In this document: positions 55,317 to 64,000 of the stretch, in pieces | Layout of the letters: the number at the start of each line of letters is the position of its first letter | How positions within the stretch are numbered: position 1 is the first letter of the stretch | From: MPNP01 sp965116235 | GTDB lineage: Bacteria > Pseudomonadota > Alphaproteobacteria > Rhodobacterales > Rhodobacteraceae | NCBI GenBank assembly: GCA_965116235.1 | Contig: OZ220496.1 | Location: 2,914,001 to 2,978,000, forward strand | Direction of reading: 5' to 3' | DNA length: 64,000 nucleotides | Position numbers and translations under genes: made by a program | The notes under the pieces: model-generated | What the model was told of the DNA's origin: nothing | Seen by the model: only the letters and a program-made list of their open reading frames with translations | The model's database searches: none

Positions 55317-55432
55317 GGATTGTCACTTTATGGGGTTGTTGAAGGTTAGCCGACGGCATTGCGTCCGGTTCCAAGGCTTAGGTGCCTTGGGGTAATTGTC
55401 AGGTCCGCGATGCATTCAGGCACGGATGACTT

Positions 55433-55602
55433 TGGACACCAATATCCCGCTCGGATGCCATCCGAACGGTCCCACCGTACGATCTTGTTCGTGCTTCACG
55501 GGTCCAGATTACAGATCTTTGGGTCTCAAGTCGCCCCTTGGCAGCGGAATGGCGACCCCTCTACAACCACCAATTCAAGAATGTTCAACCACTATGGCAA
55601 AT
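55433..55602 (+). repeat. Diverged direct repeat flanking the BrnTA island, copy B
   Basis: This is the partner of 54098-54263. Its right end reaches the 3' end of murD. Confidence 0.7.
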
Positions 55603-57034
55603 CACCTTCAGACAAAACGTTGTCGCATGAACCGCTTCGGTCGCCAATCACCTCGTGAATGAAATGGTTTCCTCTTTGTTCAAAATCATCATATTGATCA
55701 AAACTCGCCGCAGCTGGCGCGAGAAGTATCGTGTCGCCGGGTTTTGCCTCCTGTCGAGCTTCATTTAAGGCCTCCGGCAAGGTCTTGAAAACATCATGCT
55801 TGACCGCCCCAAGCCCAAGAGCAAAATTTTTGGCCGCATGACCGAAAAAGTAGGCTTTCTTGACGTTTGCTGCTGCTTGTTCCAGTCCATCAAAATTGTC
55901 TTCTTTTGCCAGCCCTCCGGCCAGCCAATGAATATTGGGAAATGACTGAAGGGCCTTGGCTGCGCTCGCATGATTGGTCGCTTTGGAATCGTTGATGTAA
56001 TTGACACCGTTGATTCGAGCGATGAACTGACTGCGGTGGGGCAAACCCTTGAATTGCTTGAAGCCCTTGACGATCACGTCGGTTGGAATCCCGACATGAC
56101 GACAAGCGACGAGCGCGGCACCAGCATTTTGAAGATTATGATTTCCGGACAGGCTTTGAACCCCATCTAGAACATGCCGGCCGGCTGTCTGACCATTTCG
56201 AATTTCAATCAAGGCCTGATTCCGGGCGATAATCGCATGGCTGAGATTGGCTTTCATGTTTTCTTGGGTCAATCTGAACACTATTGGTCTGGCCTGTCGA
56301 TTCTCCAGCTGATTTGCCAAAAACCGACCTTCGGTTTCATCGGTTCCGACAATGGCGAGTTGCAGGTCCTGCCCCCGGAAAAGCCGACTTTTGGCACAGA
56401 AATAGCCCCCCAAACCACCATGCCGTCCAAGATGATCAGGACAGAAGTTCAGAAAGATGGCGATATCAGGTTCCAGTGTTCGTGCCAGATCAAGTTGATA
56501 GGAGGATACCTCCAAGACAATGAACTGATTTTTTTCTAACGGTGAAATGCCGAGCACCGCGTTGCCGATGTTGCCGGCAACTTCGCTTCGAAAGCCAGCC
56601 CGAATCAGCACGTGATTGATCAACGCGGTCGTTGTTGATTTGCCGTTTGTACCTGTAACAGCGATGACTGTTGGACAGCTCCCTCCTTCTCGGGTTGCCT
56701 TGTAATGCCGAAAAAATTCGAAAAACAGTCCGATGTCATTGTCCAGAATTATTCCTCGGCTCAGTGCCTCCTGAACAATCGGGTTGGGAGCGGGGTAGAG
56801 ATGTGGAATGCCAGGTGACAAGACAAGCCGGTCACACCCACTCAAATTTTGGCTTTGGGACAGATCAACCAGCGGCAAATTGAGTCTTCGAGCCTTTTTC
56901 AGCGCATGGGTCGCCTCGTCCCAAGCGAGCACGTCAGCACCGCCTGCCTGGAGTGCCAGACATGTGGCAATCCCCGAACGACCCAGTCCAAGAACTGCTA
57001 TCCTTTCACCTTTGACTGACGGACCCGTAATCAA
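55592..57034 (-). CDS. murD: UDP-N-acetylmuramoylalanine-D-glutamate ligase
   Basis: It adds D-glutamate. LGLGRSGIATCLAL, the ATP loop VTGTNGKSTTTALINHVL, SSYQLDLA and INDSKATNHASAAKAL are intact in 480 residues. The frame begins with TTG immediately after the mraY stop (TAATTG), with no separate ribosome-binding site. Downstream, the cluster is interrupted before ftsW. Confidence 0.95.
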   Translation of the reverse strand: MITGPSVKGERIAVLGLGRSGIATCLALQAGGADVLAWDEATHALKKARRLNLPLVDLSQSQNLSGCDRLVLSPGIPHLYPAPNPIVQEALSRGIILDNDIGLFFEFFRHYKATREGGSCPTVIAVTGTNGKSTTTALINHVLIRAGFRSEVAGNIGNAVLGISPLEKNQFIVLEVSSYQLDLARTLEPDIAIFLNFCPDHLGRHGGLGGYFCAKSRLFRGQDLQLAIVGTDETEGRFLANQLENRQARPIVFRLTQENMKANLSHAIIARNQALIEIRNGQTAGRHVLDGVQSLSGNHNLQNAGAALVACRHVGIPTDVIVKGFKQFKGLPHRSQFIARINGVNYINDSKATNHASAAKALQSFPNIHWLAGGLAKEDNFDGLEQAAANVKKAYFFGHAAKNFALGLGAVKHDVFKTLPEALNEARQEAKPGDTILLAPAAASFDQYDDFEQRGNHFIHEVIGDRSGSCDNVLSEGDLP

Positions 57035-58114
57035 TTACCTGACTTTCAGAGAGGCCAGTCCGATTAAGCTCAGAACGATAGCAATGATCCAGAATCTGAT
57101 CACGATCTGAGGCTCGGTCCAACCCAATTTTTCGAAGTGATGATGGATTGGCGTCATTTTGAAAACCCGTTTTTTCGTTCGTCGATAAATGTATACCTGA
57201 ATGATAACACTCAGAGCCTCAACGACAAATAGCCCGCCGATAACGGCAAAAACGATTTCATGCTTGATAAAGACCGCAATTGATCCGAGCACGCCACCAA
57301 GTCCCAATGACCCTGTATCACCCATGAAGACAGCTGCCGGGGGCGCATTGTACCACAGGAATCCCAAGCCGGCTCCAATCAGACTAGATGTCAGGACCAG
57401 CAGTTCCCCTGTCCCCGGAACATACTGAACGTCGAGATATTCGGTGAAGTCTACTCTCCCGACCGTATAGGCAATGATCCCTAGGGTACCGCCGGCAATC
57501 ATTATAGGAACAATGGCCAGACCGTCTAGCCCATCGGTCAGATTCACGGCATTGGCCGTACCCACTATGACAAAGGCAACAAAGGGAACGAAGAATATTC
57601 CCAAATTGAGCGTGAGATCCTTGAATACCGGAAAAGCCAATGTGCCTGACAGCTCGTCAGGATGCAATGTCAGGGCTAAATATCCAACAATCAAACCTAT
57701 GACAACTTCAATCCCGAGCCTGAATCGGCCCGACAAGCCTTGATGGCTGTTTTGACGCAACTTTGACCAATCGTCAGCCATTCCCACCGAAGCCAAAATC
57801 AAACCCGCCAGAAGGGTGATCCAGATGTAAACATTGTCGAGCTTGGCCCAAAGCAAGGTCGATATCACCATGGATCCAATGATCATGACGCCCCCCATCG
57901 TTGGCGTACCAGACTTGCTCTTGTGATCGGGCCCTATCTCACGGATCGGTTGTCCAAACGGTTGCAAGTTCTTGAGATATCGGATGACGGCTGGTCCGGC
58001 AAGAAAACCGATGATCAATGATGTTAGCAGAGCTCCGCTGGCTCGAAAGGTGATATACCGGAATAGATTGAACCCATCCCCGCCAGTTGAGAGATTGGTC
58101 AGAAGTTCAAGCAT
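57035..58114 (-). CDS. mraY: Phospho-MurNAc-pentapeptide transferase making lipid I
   Basis: This ten-pass membrane enzyme loads UDP-MurNAc-pentapeptide onto undecaprenyl phosphate. KSGTPTMGG, DDWSK, NLTDGLDGLA, MGDTGSLGLGG and TPIHHHFEKLGW are all present. The ATG at 58114 gives 359 residues, the normal length. Confidence 0.97.
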   Translation of the reverse strand: MLELLTNLSTGGDGFNLFRYITFRASGALLTSLIIGFLAGPAVIRYLKNLQPFGQPIREIGPDHKSKSGTPTMGGVMIIGSMVISTLLWAKLDNVYIWITLLAGLILASVGMADDWSKLRQNSHQGLSGRFRLGIEVVIGLIVGYLALTLHPDELSGTLAFPVFKDLTLNLGIFFVPFVAFVIVGTANAVNLTDGLDGLAIVPIMIAGGTLGIIAYTVGRVDFTEYLDVQYVPGTGELLVLTSSLIGAGLGFLWYNAPPAAVFMGDTGSLGLGGVLGSIAVFIKHEIVFAVIGGLFVVEALSVIIQVYIYRRTKKRVFKMTPIHHHFEKLGWTEPQIVIRFWIIAIVLSLIGLASLKVR

Positions 58115-58143
58115 GATTGAATGGTTTTCATTGTTGGCCGGAA

Positions 58144-59541
58144 TTACACTAATTGATTCATCTGTTTGATCTTTTGCGCTACCAAAGAGGCCTTGGATGC
58201 CTTTGATCCCTTGACCAGCACGGTATCTCCAACCGCGATCAGATCCTTCAGGTTGGCGGCCATTTCCTCGGCCGTTTCGAACCACGATCCCTGCTGCTCG
58301 ATCGGCAGTTCGCTATAGAGACTTTTCATCAGCGGTCCAATGCAGTGGAATTTCGATACAGTACGACAGATCGGGTCGTGAGCAATTGACGCATGGATTT
58401 CATTACTCTCCGGGCCGAGTTCGAGCATGTCGCTCAAAAACGCAACGTGACGGGTCGATTCTTGATGAGCGGCCAAGACATTCAGCCCGGCCAGAAGAGA
58501 CATGGGATTAGCATTGAAACTGTCATCAATCAGTGTGATGGACTGAGATGGATCCCAAGGATCGAGCACGACAGTATGCAGGACCCCTCGTCCGTCTGGC
58601 GGAACCCAGTTACCCAAATCCAAACCCGCCAGCACTTCATCAGCTCCGACAGCTTGCGTGGCGGCTAAAGCGGCCAAAGCATTGTGGGCAAAGTGATGTC
58701 CCCACGCGGCCACCTTGGCAACGCCCGATCGACCTTGATAAAAATATGCGAATTGTGTTTTTCCCTGCGCCAGGTGAATATCCCTCAACTGCCACTCGGA
58801 TTGGGCATCAAAGCCGAATCTGATGACCTTGCGCTTTGACTGCCGTGCCTCCTTGATCAGGATGTCCGTGGCCGACGCGTCCACATTGATGATTGCTGTT
58901 CCTCCCGGACACAATCCTGCAAAAATTTGAGCTTTCTCTCGAGCAATGCCCTCAACAGAGTCAAAGGCTTCCAGATGGGCCTTGCCGACTGTTGTGATGA
59001 TAGCAACATGGGGACTGACAAGCCGACTCAGCGGCGCAATCTCGCCCGGGTGATTCATCCCGATTTCAAAAATGCCAAACTGTGCTTCAATTGGCATTCT
59101 GGCCAAGGTGAGAGGGACTCCCCAGTGGTTGTTGTAACTTTTTTCTGCAGCATGTGTCGGACCCTGCCTTGACAGTACGTGATTGAGCATGTTCTTGGTT
59201 GAGGTCTTGCCGGCAGACCCTGTAACGGCAATGATTTTGGCTTGACATTCTTGCCGTCGGAAACGAGCCATGTCTTCCAGAGCCTTTAGGACATCCGGTA
59301 CGATCAGGAGGGGGCCGGCTCCATCAAACTCGTCAGGCACCCGTGAGACTAATGCGGTCGAAGCTCCACGCATGAACGCCTCGTTGACGAATTCATGACC
59401 ATCGCGCTGGTCCTTGAGCGCAACGAACATGTCACCAGAAACCAGGGTTCTGGTATCAATCGAAACTCCCGACGCTTCCCAAGACCCGGCGGTCATGCCA
59501 CGGGTGGCACGCTGAGCCTGTTCAGAATTCCAAACGATCAT
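58144..59541 (-). CDS. murF: UDP-MurNAc-tripeptide D-alanyl-D-alanine ligase
   Basis: It adds the D-Ala-D-Ala dipeptide. The ATP loop VTGSAGKTSTKNML, EIGMNHPGEIAPLSRL and LIDDSFNANPMSLLAGL mark MurF. 465 residues. The start overlaps the murE end by four bases. Confidence 0.96.
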   Translation of the reverse strand: MIVWNSEQAQRATRGMTAGSWEASGVSIDTRTLVSGDMFVALKDQRDGHEFVNEAFMRGASTALVSRVPDEFDGAGPLLIVPDVLKALEDMARFRRQECQAKIIAVTGSAGKTSTKNMLNHVLSRQGPTHAAEKSYNNHWGVPLTLARMPIEAQFGIFEIGMNHPGEIAPLSRLVSPHVAIITTVGKAHLEAFDSVEGIAREKAQIFAGLCPGGTAIINVDASATDILIKEARQSKRKVIRFGFDAQSEWQLRDIHLAQGKTQFAYFYQGRSGVAKVAAWGHHFAHNALAALAATQAVGADEVLAGLDLGNWVPPDGRGVLHTVVLDPWDPSQSITLIDDSFNANPMSLLAGLNVLAAHQESTRHVAFLSDMLELGPESNEIHASIAHDPICRTVSKFHCIGPLMKSLYSELPIEQQGSWFETAEEMAANLKDLIAVGDTVLVKGSKASKASLVAQKIKQMNQLV

Positions 59542-61043
59542 CCCGGATGCTTTCCTTCGACAATCCGGGCGGCAATGCTGGCCTGCTCGGCATCATCAAA
59601 TGGCAGAGCGGTCTCACCGACTATTTGCTCCGTCTCATGCCCCTTGCCGGCAATAAGCAGCGCTTCTCCACCCTGCAAATCCTGCACCGCCTGAAATATG
59701 GCCAGAGATCGATCGCCGATTTCGACGGCATCCGGGCAGCCCCTTAAAATTGCTGATCGGATCGCCCCCGGATCTTCGGTTCGGGGATTGTCATCGGTCA
59801 CGTAAACACGGTCGGCACATTCCCTGGCAATGGCTCCCATCTGCGCCCTTTTTCCTTTGTCCCTGTCTCCACCAGCTCCAAATAGGACTCGTATCGGCCC
59901 CAGACAATGTCCCCGCAGGGCTGTCAGGGCCGTCTTGAGCGCATCAGGAGTGTGAGCATAGTCAACAAAAATCATTCCCCCACTTTCCATTTGAACAACC
60001 AGCTCCATCCGGCCTCGAACCGGCTTGAGTTTTTCGATAACAGAAAAGACCTTGTCAGGAGAGCAGCCGGAGCCAATTGCCAAACCTGAGGCAGTCAGAG
60101 CATTGATGAACTGGAACGATCCAATGAGAGGCAAATGCCTTTCGAAGATTGTCTCCTGCCATCGGAAGGTGACCTCCTGACCGTTTTTCAGCAATCTCTG
60201 ACCCAAGGGCTCGATTGTTCCTTGTTTCTGACCGATGGTAATGGTCTGGATTCCTCGCTGGCGGCATAGCTGGGCAATTCTCTGTCCCCATGCGCTGTCG
60301 TGACAAACGACGGCCACGCCATCAGGCTTCAAGCGCTCTGTGAACAGGAGTTGCTTTGCCTGGAAGTATTCATTCATTGATGGGTGATAATCAAGATGCT
60401 CACGGGTCAGGTTTGTAAAGCCGGCGGCCGTGAAGTCCAATCCATCAAGCCGGTTTTGCTTGAGACCGTGGGATGATGCCTCCACTACTACGTGCGAAAT
60501 GGCCGCGTCATTGATCTTGGCCAAATGATCGTGCAATGAAATCGGATCTGGGGTCGTATGTCTCAGTGAGGCCGAATAGCCCCCTTCAATTCCTGTCGTT
60601 CCGATGCTGACGGCGTCGTGTCCCAACTCCTCCCAAATCTGACGGCACATTGTCGATACGGAAGTTTTGCCATTCGTGCCAGTCACGGCGACAATGATCT
60701 CAGGCAACCGGCCGTAGAATTGCGATGCAATCCGAGCCAGCTTGCGTCGCGGATTATTCGCAAGAATTAATTGCTCTTTCCTGATTGGCGAATTTTCCAA
60801 GGCGATTGTTGCCCCCATCGGATCGGTCAATACGGCTAATGCTCCCCGGCTGATAGCTTGGGACACAAACCATGCGCCGTGTATGTTCTGTCCGGGCAAG
60901 GCGGCAAACAAATAGCCACGACGAACCTTGTTGCTGTCCAGGGCAAGGCCTTTGATTGAGACTTGCAATCCGTCATCAGTGATCAAGTCACTGCCATCTG
61001 GCGAACTCAGGATCATTGCAATCTTTTCGTCAATGGCTGGCAA
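59538..61043 (-). CDS. murE: UDP-MurNAc-dipeptide ligase for the third residue
   Basis: It probably adds meso-diaminopimelate: the DAP-specific DDNPRTEDP motif is present, along with the ATP loop VTGTNGKTSVSTMC. 501 residues. The frame opens with TTG directly after the ftsI TAG stop. An ATG at 61016 is an alternative. Confidence 0.95.
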   Translation of the reverse strand: MPAIDEKIAMILSSPDGSDLITDDGLQVSIKGLALDSNKVRRGYLFAALPGQNIHGAWFVSQAISRGALAVLTDPMGATIALENSPIRKEQLILANNPRRKLARIASQFYGRLPEIIVAVTGTNGKTSVSTMCRQIWEELGHDAVSIGTTGIEGGYSASLRHTTPDPISLHDHLAKINDAAISHVVVEASSHGLKQNRLDGLDFTAAGFTNLTREHLDYHPSMNEYFQAKQLLFTERLKPDGVAVVCHDSAWGQRIAQLCRQRGIQTITIGQKQGTIEPLGQRLLKNGQEVTFRWQETIFERHLPLIGSFQFINALTASGLAIGSGCSPDKVFSVIEKLKPVRGRMELVVQMESGGMIFVDYAHTPDALKTALTALRGHCLGPIRVLFGAGGDRDKGKRAQMGAIARECADRVYVTDDNPRTEDPGAIRSAILRGCPDAVEIGDRSLAIFQAVQDLQGGEALLIAGKGHETEQIVGETALPFDDAEQASIAARIVEGKHPG

Positions 61044-62789
61044 CTAATTCAGGGCAAGTTGCACGGGTTCATCAACTTTGGCAATGGGCTTGAGTTCTAG
61101 AACCGGAATCAGTCGTGAGATCATTTCTCCAGCCAATGGAACCACGGTGTTTCCAGCCTGTCTCGGATTATCGATACCCTCACCGGCTGATGCTTCATCC
61201 AGCATGACCACCAAGACAAAGTTGGGATTGTCACCCGCAAACGCGGAAGCGAAGATAACCCGATTCCTGTCTTCACGATACTCGCCGTCAGCGTCTATTT
61301 TCTCTGATGTGCCGGTTTTGCCTCCAATGCCATAACCCGACACGGCTGCTTCCCGGGCCGTCCCGGTTTCAACCACACCTTGCAGAAGCTTGACCGCTTC
61401 CTTCGAAGCGCTTGATGTTATAACCTGATTCTGACCTGTGGCTCCCTTGGAGATCAGGACCGTCGGATGAATTTCCTTCCCTCCGTTGACCATCATGGCA
61501 TAGGCGCTGGCCAAGTGCAAGGGCGTGATCGATATGCCATGTCCGAAAGAGACGGTGGCCATGGTCAAATCGTTCCAGTCTAGGGCGGAAGGGAACAGCG
61601 GCCTTGCCTTCTCGGGAAGTTCTATTGCGGTTTTTCGACCGAAACCAAGCTTCACATAAAATGCTCTCTGACTTTTCTTTCCGACCTTTGCGGCCAGGCG
61701 GACGGCAGCCGTATTCTTGCTTCTTGCCAATGCTTCGGTCAACGGCATCGGAGCATGTGACCTCTTGTCTCTGAATGTCTTGTTTCTGACTGTTATCGGG
61801 TCAACAGAAATCACCGATTCAGAGGAATAGAAGCCTTGGTCAATGGCTTGAACTGTTGAAAACAGCTTGAAAGTGGACCCCATTTCATAAACGCCCTGAA
61901 CAGCCTTGTTGAACAAGGGGCTGGGACCAGCCTCGCTGAAGTCATGAAGAATGCCTCTTCGATTGGGATCAAAATCAGGCAATGAAGCCATGGCAAGTAC
62001 CTCGCCAGTATGAACATTCATCAAGATGGCACTCCCGCCCTTCGCACCATACCCTGACACTCCGGACCTCAGGAGCTTTGTAATGACCTCTTGAGCCTGC
62101 AAATCGATGGACAGATAGAGATCCCGATTGTTGGAGGAAGAATCGTTCAGCAAGTCATTGAAATACTGCTCAACGCCGGCAATCCCGACTATCTCGGCCT
62201 TGTTTGCATGTTGCTCACCAAACCGAACTCCTCCCAGAACATGGGCGGCCAAGGGACCGTTGGGATAGACCCGCACCTCTCGCTGACCTGTGTATACTCC
62301 CTCAATGGCTATCCGGTTGACGATCTGGCTCTGGGCGCCGGATATTTTCGTGCTGATCCAGGTAAAACTCCCGTTGCCCAGCAACCGCTTGCGAGTTGCT
62401 TTATGATTGTGGGCAAGTTTGGGATTTATCTTCGACAGTTCGCCCAGAAAGTCGTCGACCTGTTCTTTGTGAACTTCATGCGGATGTGCGTAAATTGCGT
62501 AACCCGGAACATTGACGGCTAGCAACTGACCATTGCGGTCGTAAATCTTGCCTCTTGAACTTATCGTCGAGACTGACTTGCTGGTGCCATCGCTCTCCAG
62601 TCGCTCAGGTGTAGCCATGATCGTCATTTTGACGCCCACGGCGACAAAAAGACCAACAAGACAAAGCCCGATAAAACCGAACCTGTATTCTCGTGATCTT
62701 TCCGGTTCCATTCTCGAAAATGCCGCCTTGAGACAAACGGCAAAATCCCGGATCATCCGAGTTCCATCCCGGACAGGTCTGGTTTTCAT
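61044..62789 (-). CDS. ftsI: Septal peptidoglycan transpeptidase (PBP3)
   Basis: It cross-links septal peptidoglycan. One N-terminal membrane segment (about 38-58) is followed by a dimerisation domain starting RGKIYDRNGQLLAVN. The transpeptidase motifs are STFK (in MGSTFKLFST), SKN (in RSKNTAAVRLA) and KTG (in GGKTGTSEK). 581 residues. It overlaps ftsL by four bases. Confidence 0.96.
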   Translation of the reverse strand: MKTRPVRDGTRMIRDFAVCLKAAFSRMEPERSREYRFGFIGLCLVGLFVAVGVKMTIMATPERLESDGTSKSVSTISSRGKIYDRNGQLLAVNVPGYAIYAHPHEVHKEQVDDFLGELSKINPKLAHNHKATRKRLLGNGSFTWISTKISGAQSQIVNRIAIEGVYTGQREVRVYPNGPLAAHVLGGVRFGEQHANKAEIVGIAGVEQYFNDLLNDSSSNNRDLYLSIDLQAQEVITKLLRSGVSGYGAKGGSAILMNVHTGEVLAMASLPDFDPNRRGILHDFSEAGPSPLFNKAVQGVYEMGSTFKLFSTVQAIDQGFYSSESVISVDPITVRNKTFRDKRSHAPMPLTEALARSKNTAAVRLAAKVGKKSQRAFYVKLGFGRKTAIELPEKARPLFPSALDWNDLTMATVSFGHGISITPLHLASAYAMMVNGGKEIHPTVLISKGATGQNQVITSSASKEAVKLLQGVVETGTAREAAVSGYGIGGKTGTSEKIDADGEYREDRNRVIFASAFAGDNPNFVLVVMLDEASAGEGIDNPRQAGNTVVPLAGEMISRLIPVLELKPIAKVDEPVQLALN

Positions 62790-63142
62790 CTTGTTCCTGT
62801 CTTATGACTGGCTGGCTGAACACCCCCGACACTGTCATTTGCTTCAAAGGCATCCACATCAGTTGCCAGAGGGATATCTTCCAATCGGCCGTAACTTTTT
62901 TCTGAACTGTATATGAGACCCATCTGGCCATAAGTGGACTGAGTCAAGTAATCCACATATTCTGGACTGGACACATACTCCCAACTGACGGCGAGCGTAC
63001 GAAGCTCTTCGTTATTCTTCTCGATCTGAATCGCGGCCGTGCGAACCTCCTTTTCAAGGTTTTTCGTATCATGGTTGACGTAAATCGACACAAGGCCAAG
63101 GAGCAAAACCAGAACGCTTGTAAAGACGCCGTATCTCAACAT
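62786..63142 (-). CDS. ftsL: Cell division protein FtsL
   Basis: The 118-residue bitopic protein has one membrane segment (about 5-22) and a periplasmic leucine-zipper-like coil (NLEKEVRTAAIQIEKNNEEL). It overlaps both rsmH and ftsI, the usual position. It joins FtsQ and FtsB in the divisome. Confidence 0.88.
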   Translation of the reverse strand: MLRYGVFTSVLVLLLGLVSIYVNHDTKNLEKEVRTAAIQIEKNNEELRTLAVSWEYVSSPEYVDYLTQSTYGQMGLIYSSEKSYGRLEDIPLATDVDAFEANDSVGGVQPASHKTGTR

Positions 63143-64000
63143 TCGATTTCCCTTGGTTCAGACAGTGCATGCCGTGCCGAGGGGACTTTGCAGATCGTTC
63201 CCTTTTTCCTGACCAGACGCAACTTTGCCGAGCGTGCACGCGGGTTGCGTTCAACTTCTCCTTTTTGAGGAAGAACCGGCTTTTTGCTGATCACCTCAAA
63301 GCCCGAATCTGCCATTTCCAATTCTGGCCTGTGGCGGTTGGAACCGGCTTTCGACCGGAAGAAATCCTTGACATAGCGATCTTCCAAGGAGTTGAAAGTG
63401 ACAACGGCGACAATTCCCCCCGGTTTCAAAGACCGCTTGGCCGCCTTCAAGCCCATGGCCAATTGGTCATGTTCTCCGTTTACCACCGTGCGAAGTGCCA
63501 TGAAGGTTTTTGTGGCCGGATGAGTTCCTTTCTTTTGGTCGTATGGAACGGCTTGTCTTATCAGCCGAGCCAGTTCCAAGGTTGACTGGATGGAAGCCTG
63601 CTTCCTTTGTGCGACTATGCTTTTCACAATTCTCTTTGCATGCCTTTCCTCACCATGGACGAAGAGCATTTTGGCCAAGGCATCTTCAGAATAGGTGTTG
63701 ACAATGTCGGCGGCGGTCATGCCCACCCTGTTGTCCATGCGCATGTCAAGCGGACCATCCCGGCTGAAGGAAAATCCCCGTTCACTTTGTTCCAGTTGCG
63801 GTGAAGACACCCCCAAGTCAAACACCACTCCATCGGCCGGAAGAAATGGCCGAACCTTGGGATGCCGGTCAAAGTCGCCAAACCGGCAGGAGACAAACTC
63901 CATTTTTCTTCTGAGACTTTCGGGCAGCAATTGATACCTTGCCTCGGCTTCGGGGTCGCAGTCAAGAGCCACAACTTTTTCAGCGCCGGAATCAACAAGC
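63136..64000 (-). CDS. rsmH: 16S rRNA (cytosine-1402-N4)-methyltransferase, 5' end outside window
   Basis: The gene runs off the window edge. Its visible part covers most of the enzyme, with the SAM-site segment GAEKVVALDCDPEA, FDLGVSSPQLEQ, RGFSFSRDGPLDMRM and the C-terminal TFNSLEDRYVKDFF. It heads the dcw cluster and likely shares its promoter, which lies beyond 64000. Confidence 0.95.
   Translation of the reverse strand, partial: LVDSGAEKVVALDCDPEAEARYQLLPESLRRKMEFVSCRFGDFDRHPKVRPFLPADGVVFDLGVSSPQLEQSERGFSFSRDGPLDMRMDNRVGMTAADIVNTYSEDALAKMLFVHGEERHAKRIVKSIVAQRKQASIQSTLELARLIRQAVPYDQKKGTHPATKTFMALRTVVNGEHDQLAMGLKAAKRSLKPGGIVAVVTFNSLEDRYVKDFFRSKAGSNRHRPELEMADSGFEVISKKPVLPQKGEVERNPRARSAKLRLVRKKGTICKVPSARHALSEPREIEC

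Noticed and set aside
1..64000. CRISPR array or rRNA operon
   Set aside because: No regularly spaced short direct repeats and no rRNA-like stretches were seen on either strand.

Overview
The window reads as a chromosomal segment of an alphaproteobacterium. The evidence is gene order: the division and cell-wall (dcw) cluster runs rsmH-ftsL-ftsI-murE-murF-mraY-murD-ftsW-murG-murC-murB-ddl-ftsQ-ftsA-ftsZ with murB directly after murC. Other typical alphaproteobacterial strings are hom-glpX-recJ, proS-lolC-lolD and perM-hdaA-ppk-ppx. Core genes have moderate GC, while insertion sequences and islands are visibly more GC-rich. Many insertion-sequence remnants, MITE-like hairpins, toxin-antitoxin modules, an ankyrin protein and a probably phase-variable autotransporter suggest a host-associated or otherwise repeat-rich lineage. 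The species cannot be named from the sequence alone.

Layout. 1-3.8 kb is an accessory block: an intact-looking IS1595-type element with 8-bp target duplications, then a 2.6-kb segment bounded by 69-bp inverted repeats that carries a P-loop ATPase fused to ankyrin repeats. 3.8-7.8 kb holds pyrD, a MATE exporter and a putative metal exporter under a Fur/Mur-type box. 8.4-10.2 kb is a restriction-modification operon with its own promoter. 10.9-17.1 kb is a fatty-acid oxidation operon (thiolase, FadJ, acyl-CoA ligase, M48-like protein without its active site). 17.1-23.1 kb holds a fossil proS fragment, the autotransporter and a nest of IS630 and IS4 remnants. 23.1-32.9 kb carries lolD, lolC, proS, ppx, a fused HdaA-polyphosphate kinase, a PerM permease and NAD kinase. 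33-34.2 kb contains a decayed RES toxin with an intact antitoxin and MITEs. 34.4-40 kb runs glyA, a tiny lipoprotein, hom, glpX and a RecJ homologue that has lost its catalytic residues. 40-42.1 kb has IS debris and a second P-loop ATPase. After tRNA-Glu and a YbdK-type ligase comes the dcw cluster on the minus strand (44-64 kb), split between murD and ftsW by a 2.2-kb island with a BrnT/BrnA module.

How the parts fit. The dcw genes supply lipid II and the divisome and appear co-transcribed from beyond 64 kb. lolCD exports lipoproteins, and one new small lipoprotein gene is seen upstream of hom. Polyphosphate synthesis (Ppk) and breakdown (Ppx) sit side by side, with Ppk in one reading frame with the replication regulator HdaA. 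The most striking observations are the conserved but active-site-less RecJ, the HdaA-Ppk fusion, the inverted-repeat-bounded ATPase-ankyrin unit with a distant relative elsewhere in the window, and the homopolymer-controlled autotransporter.
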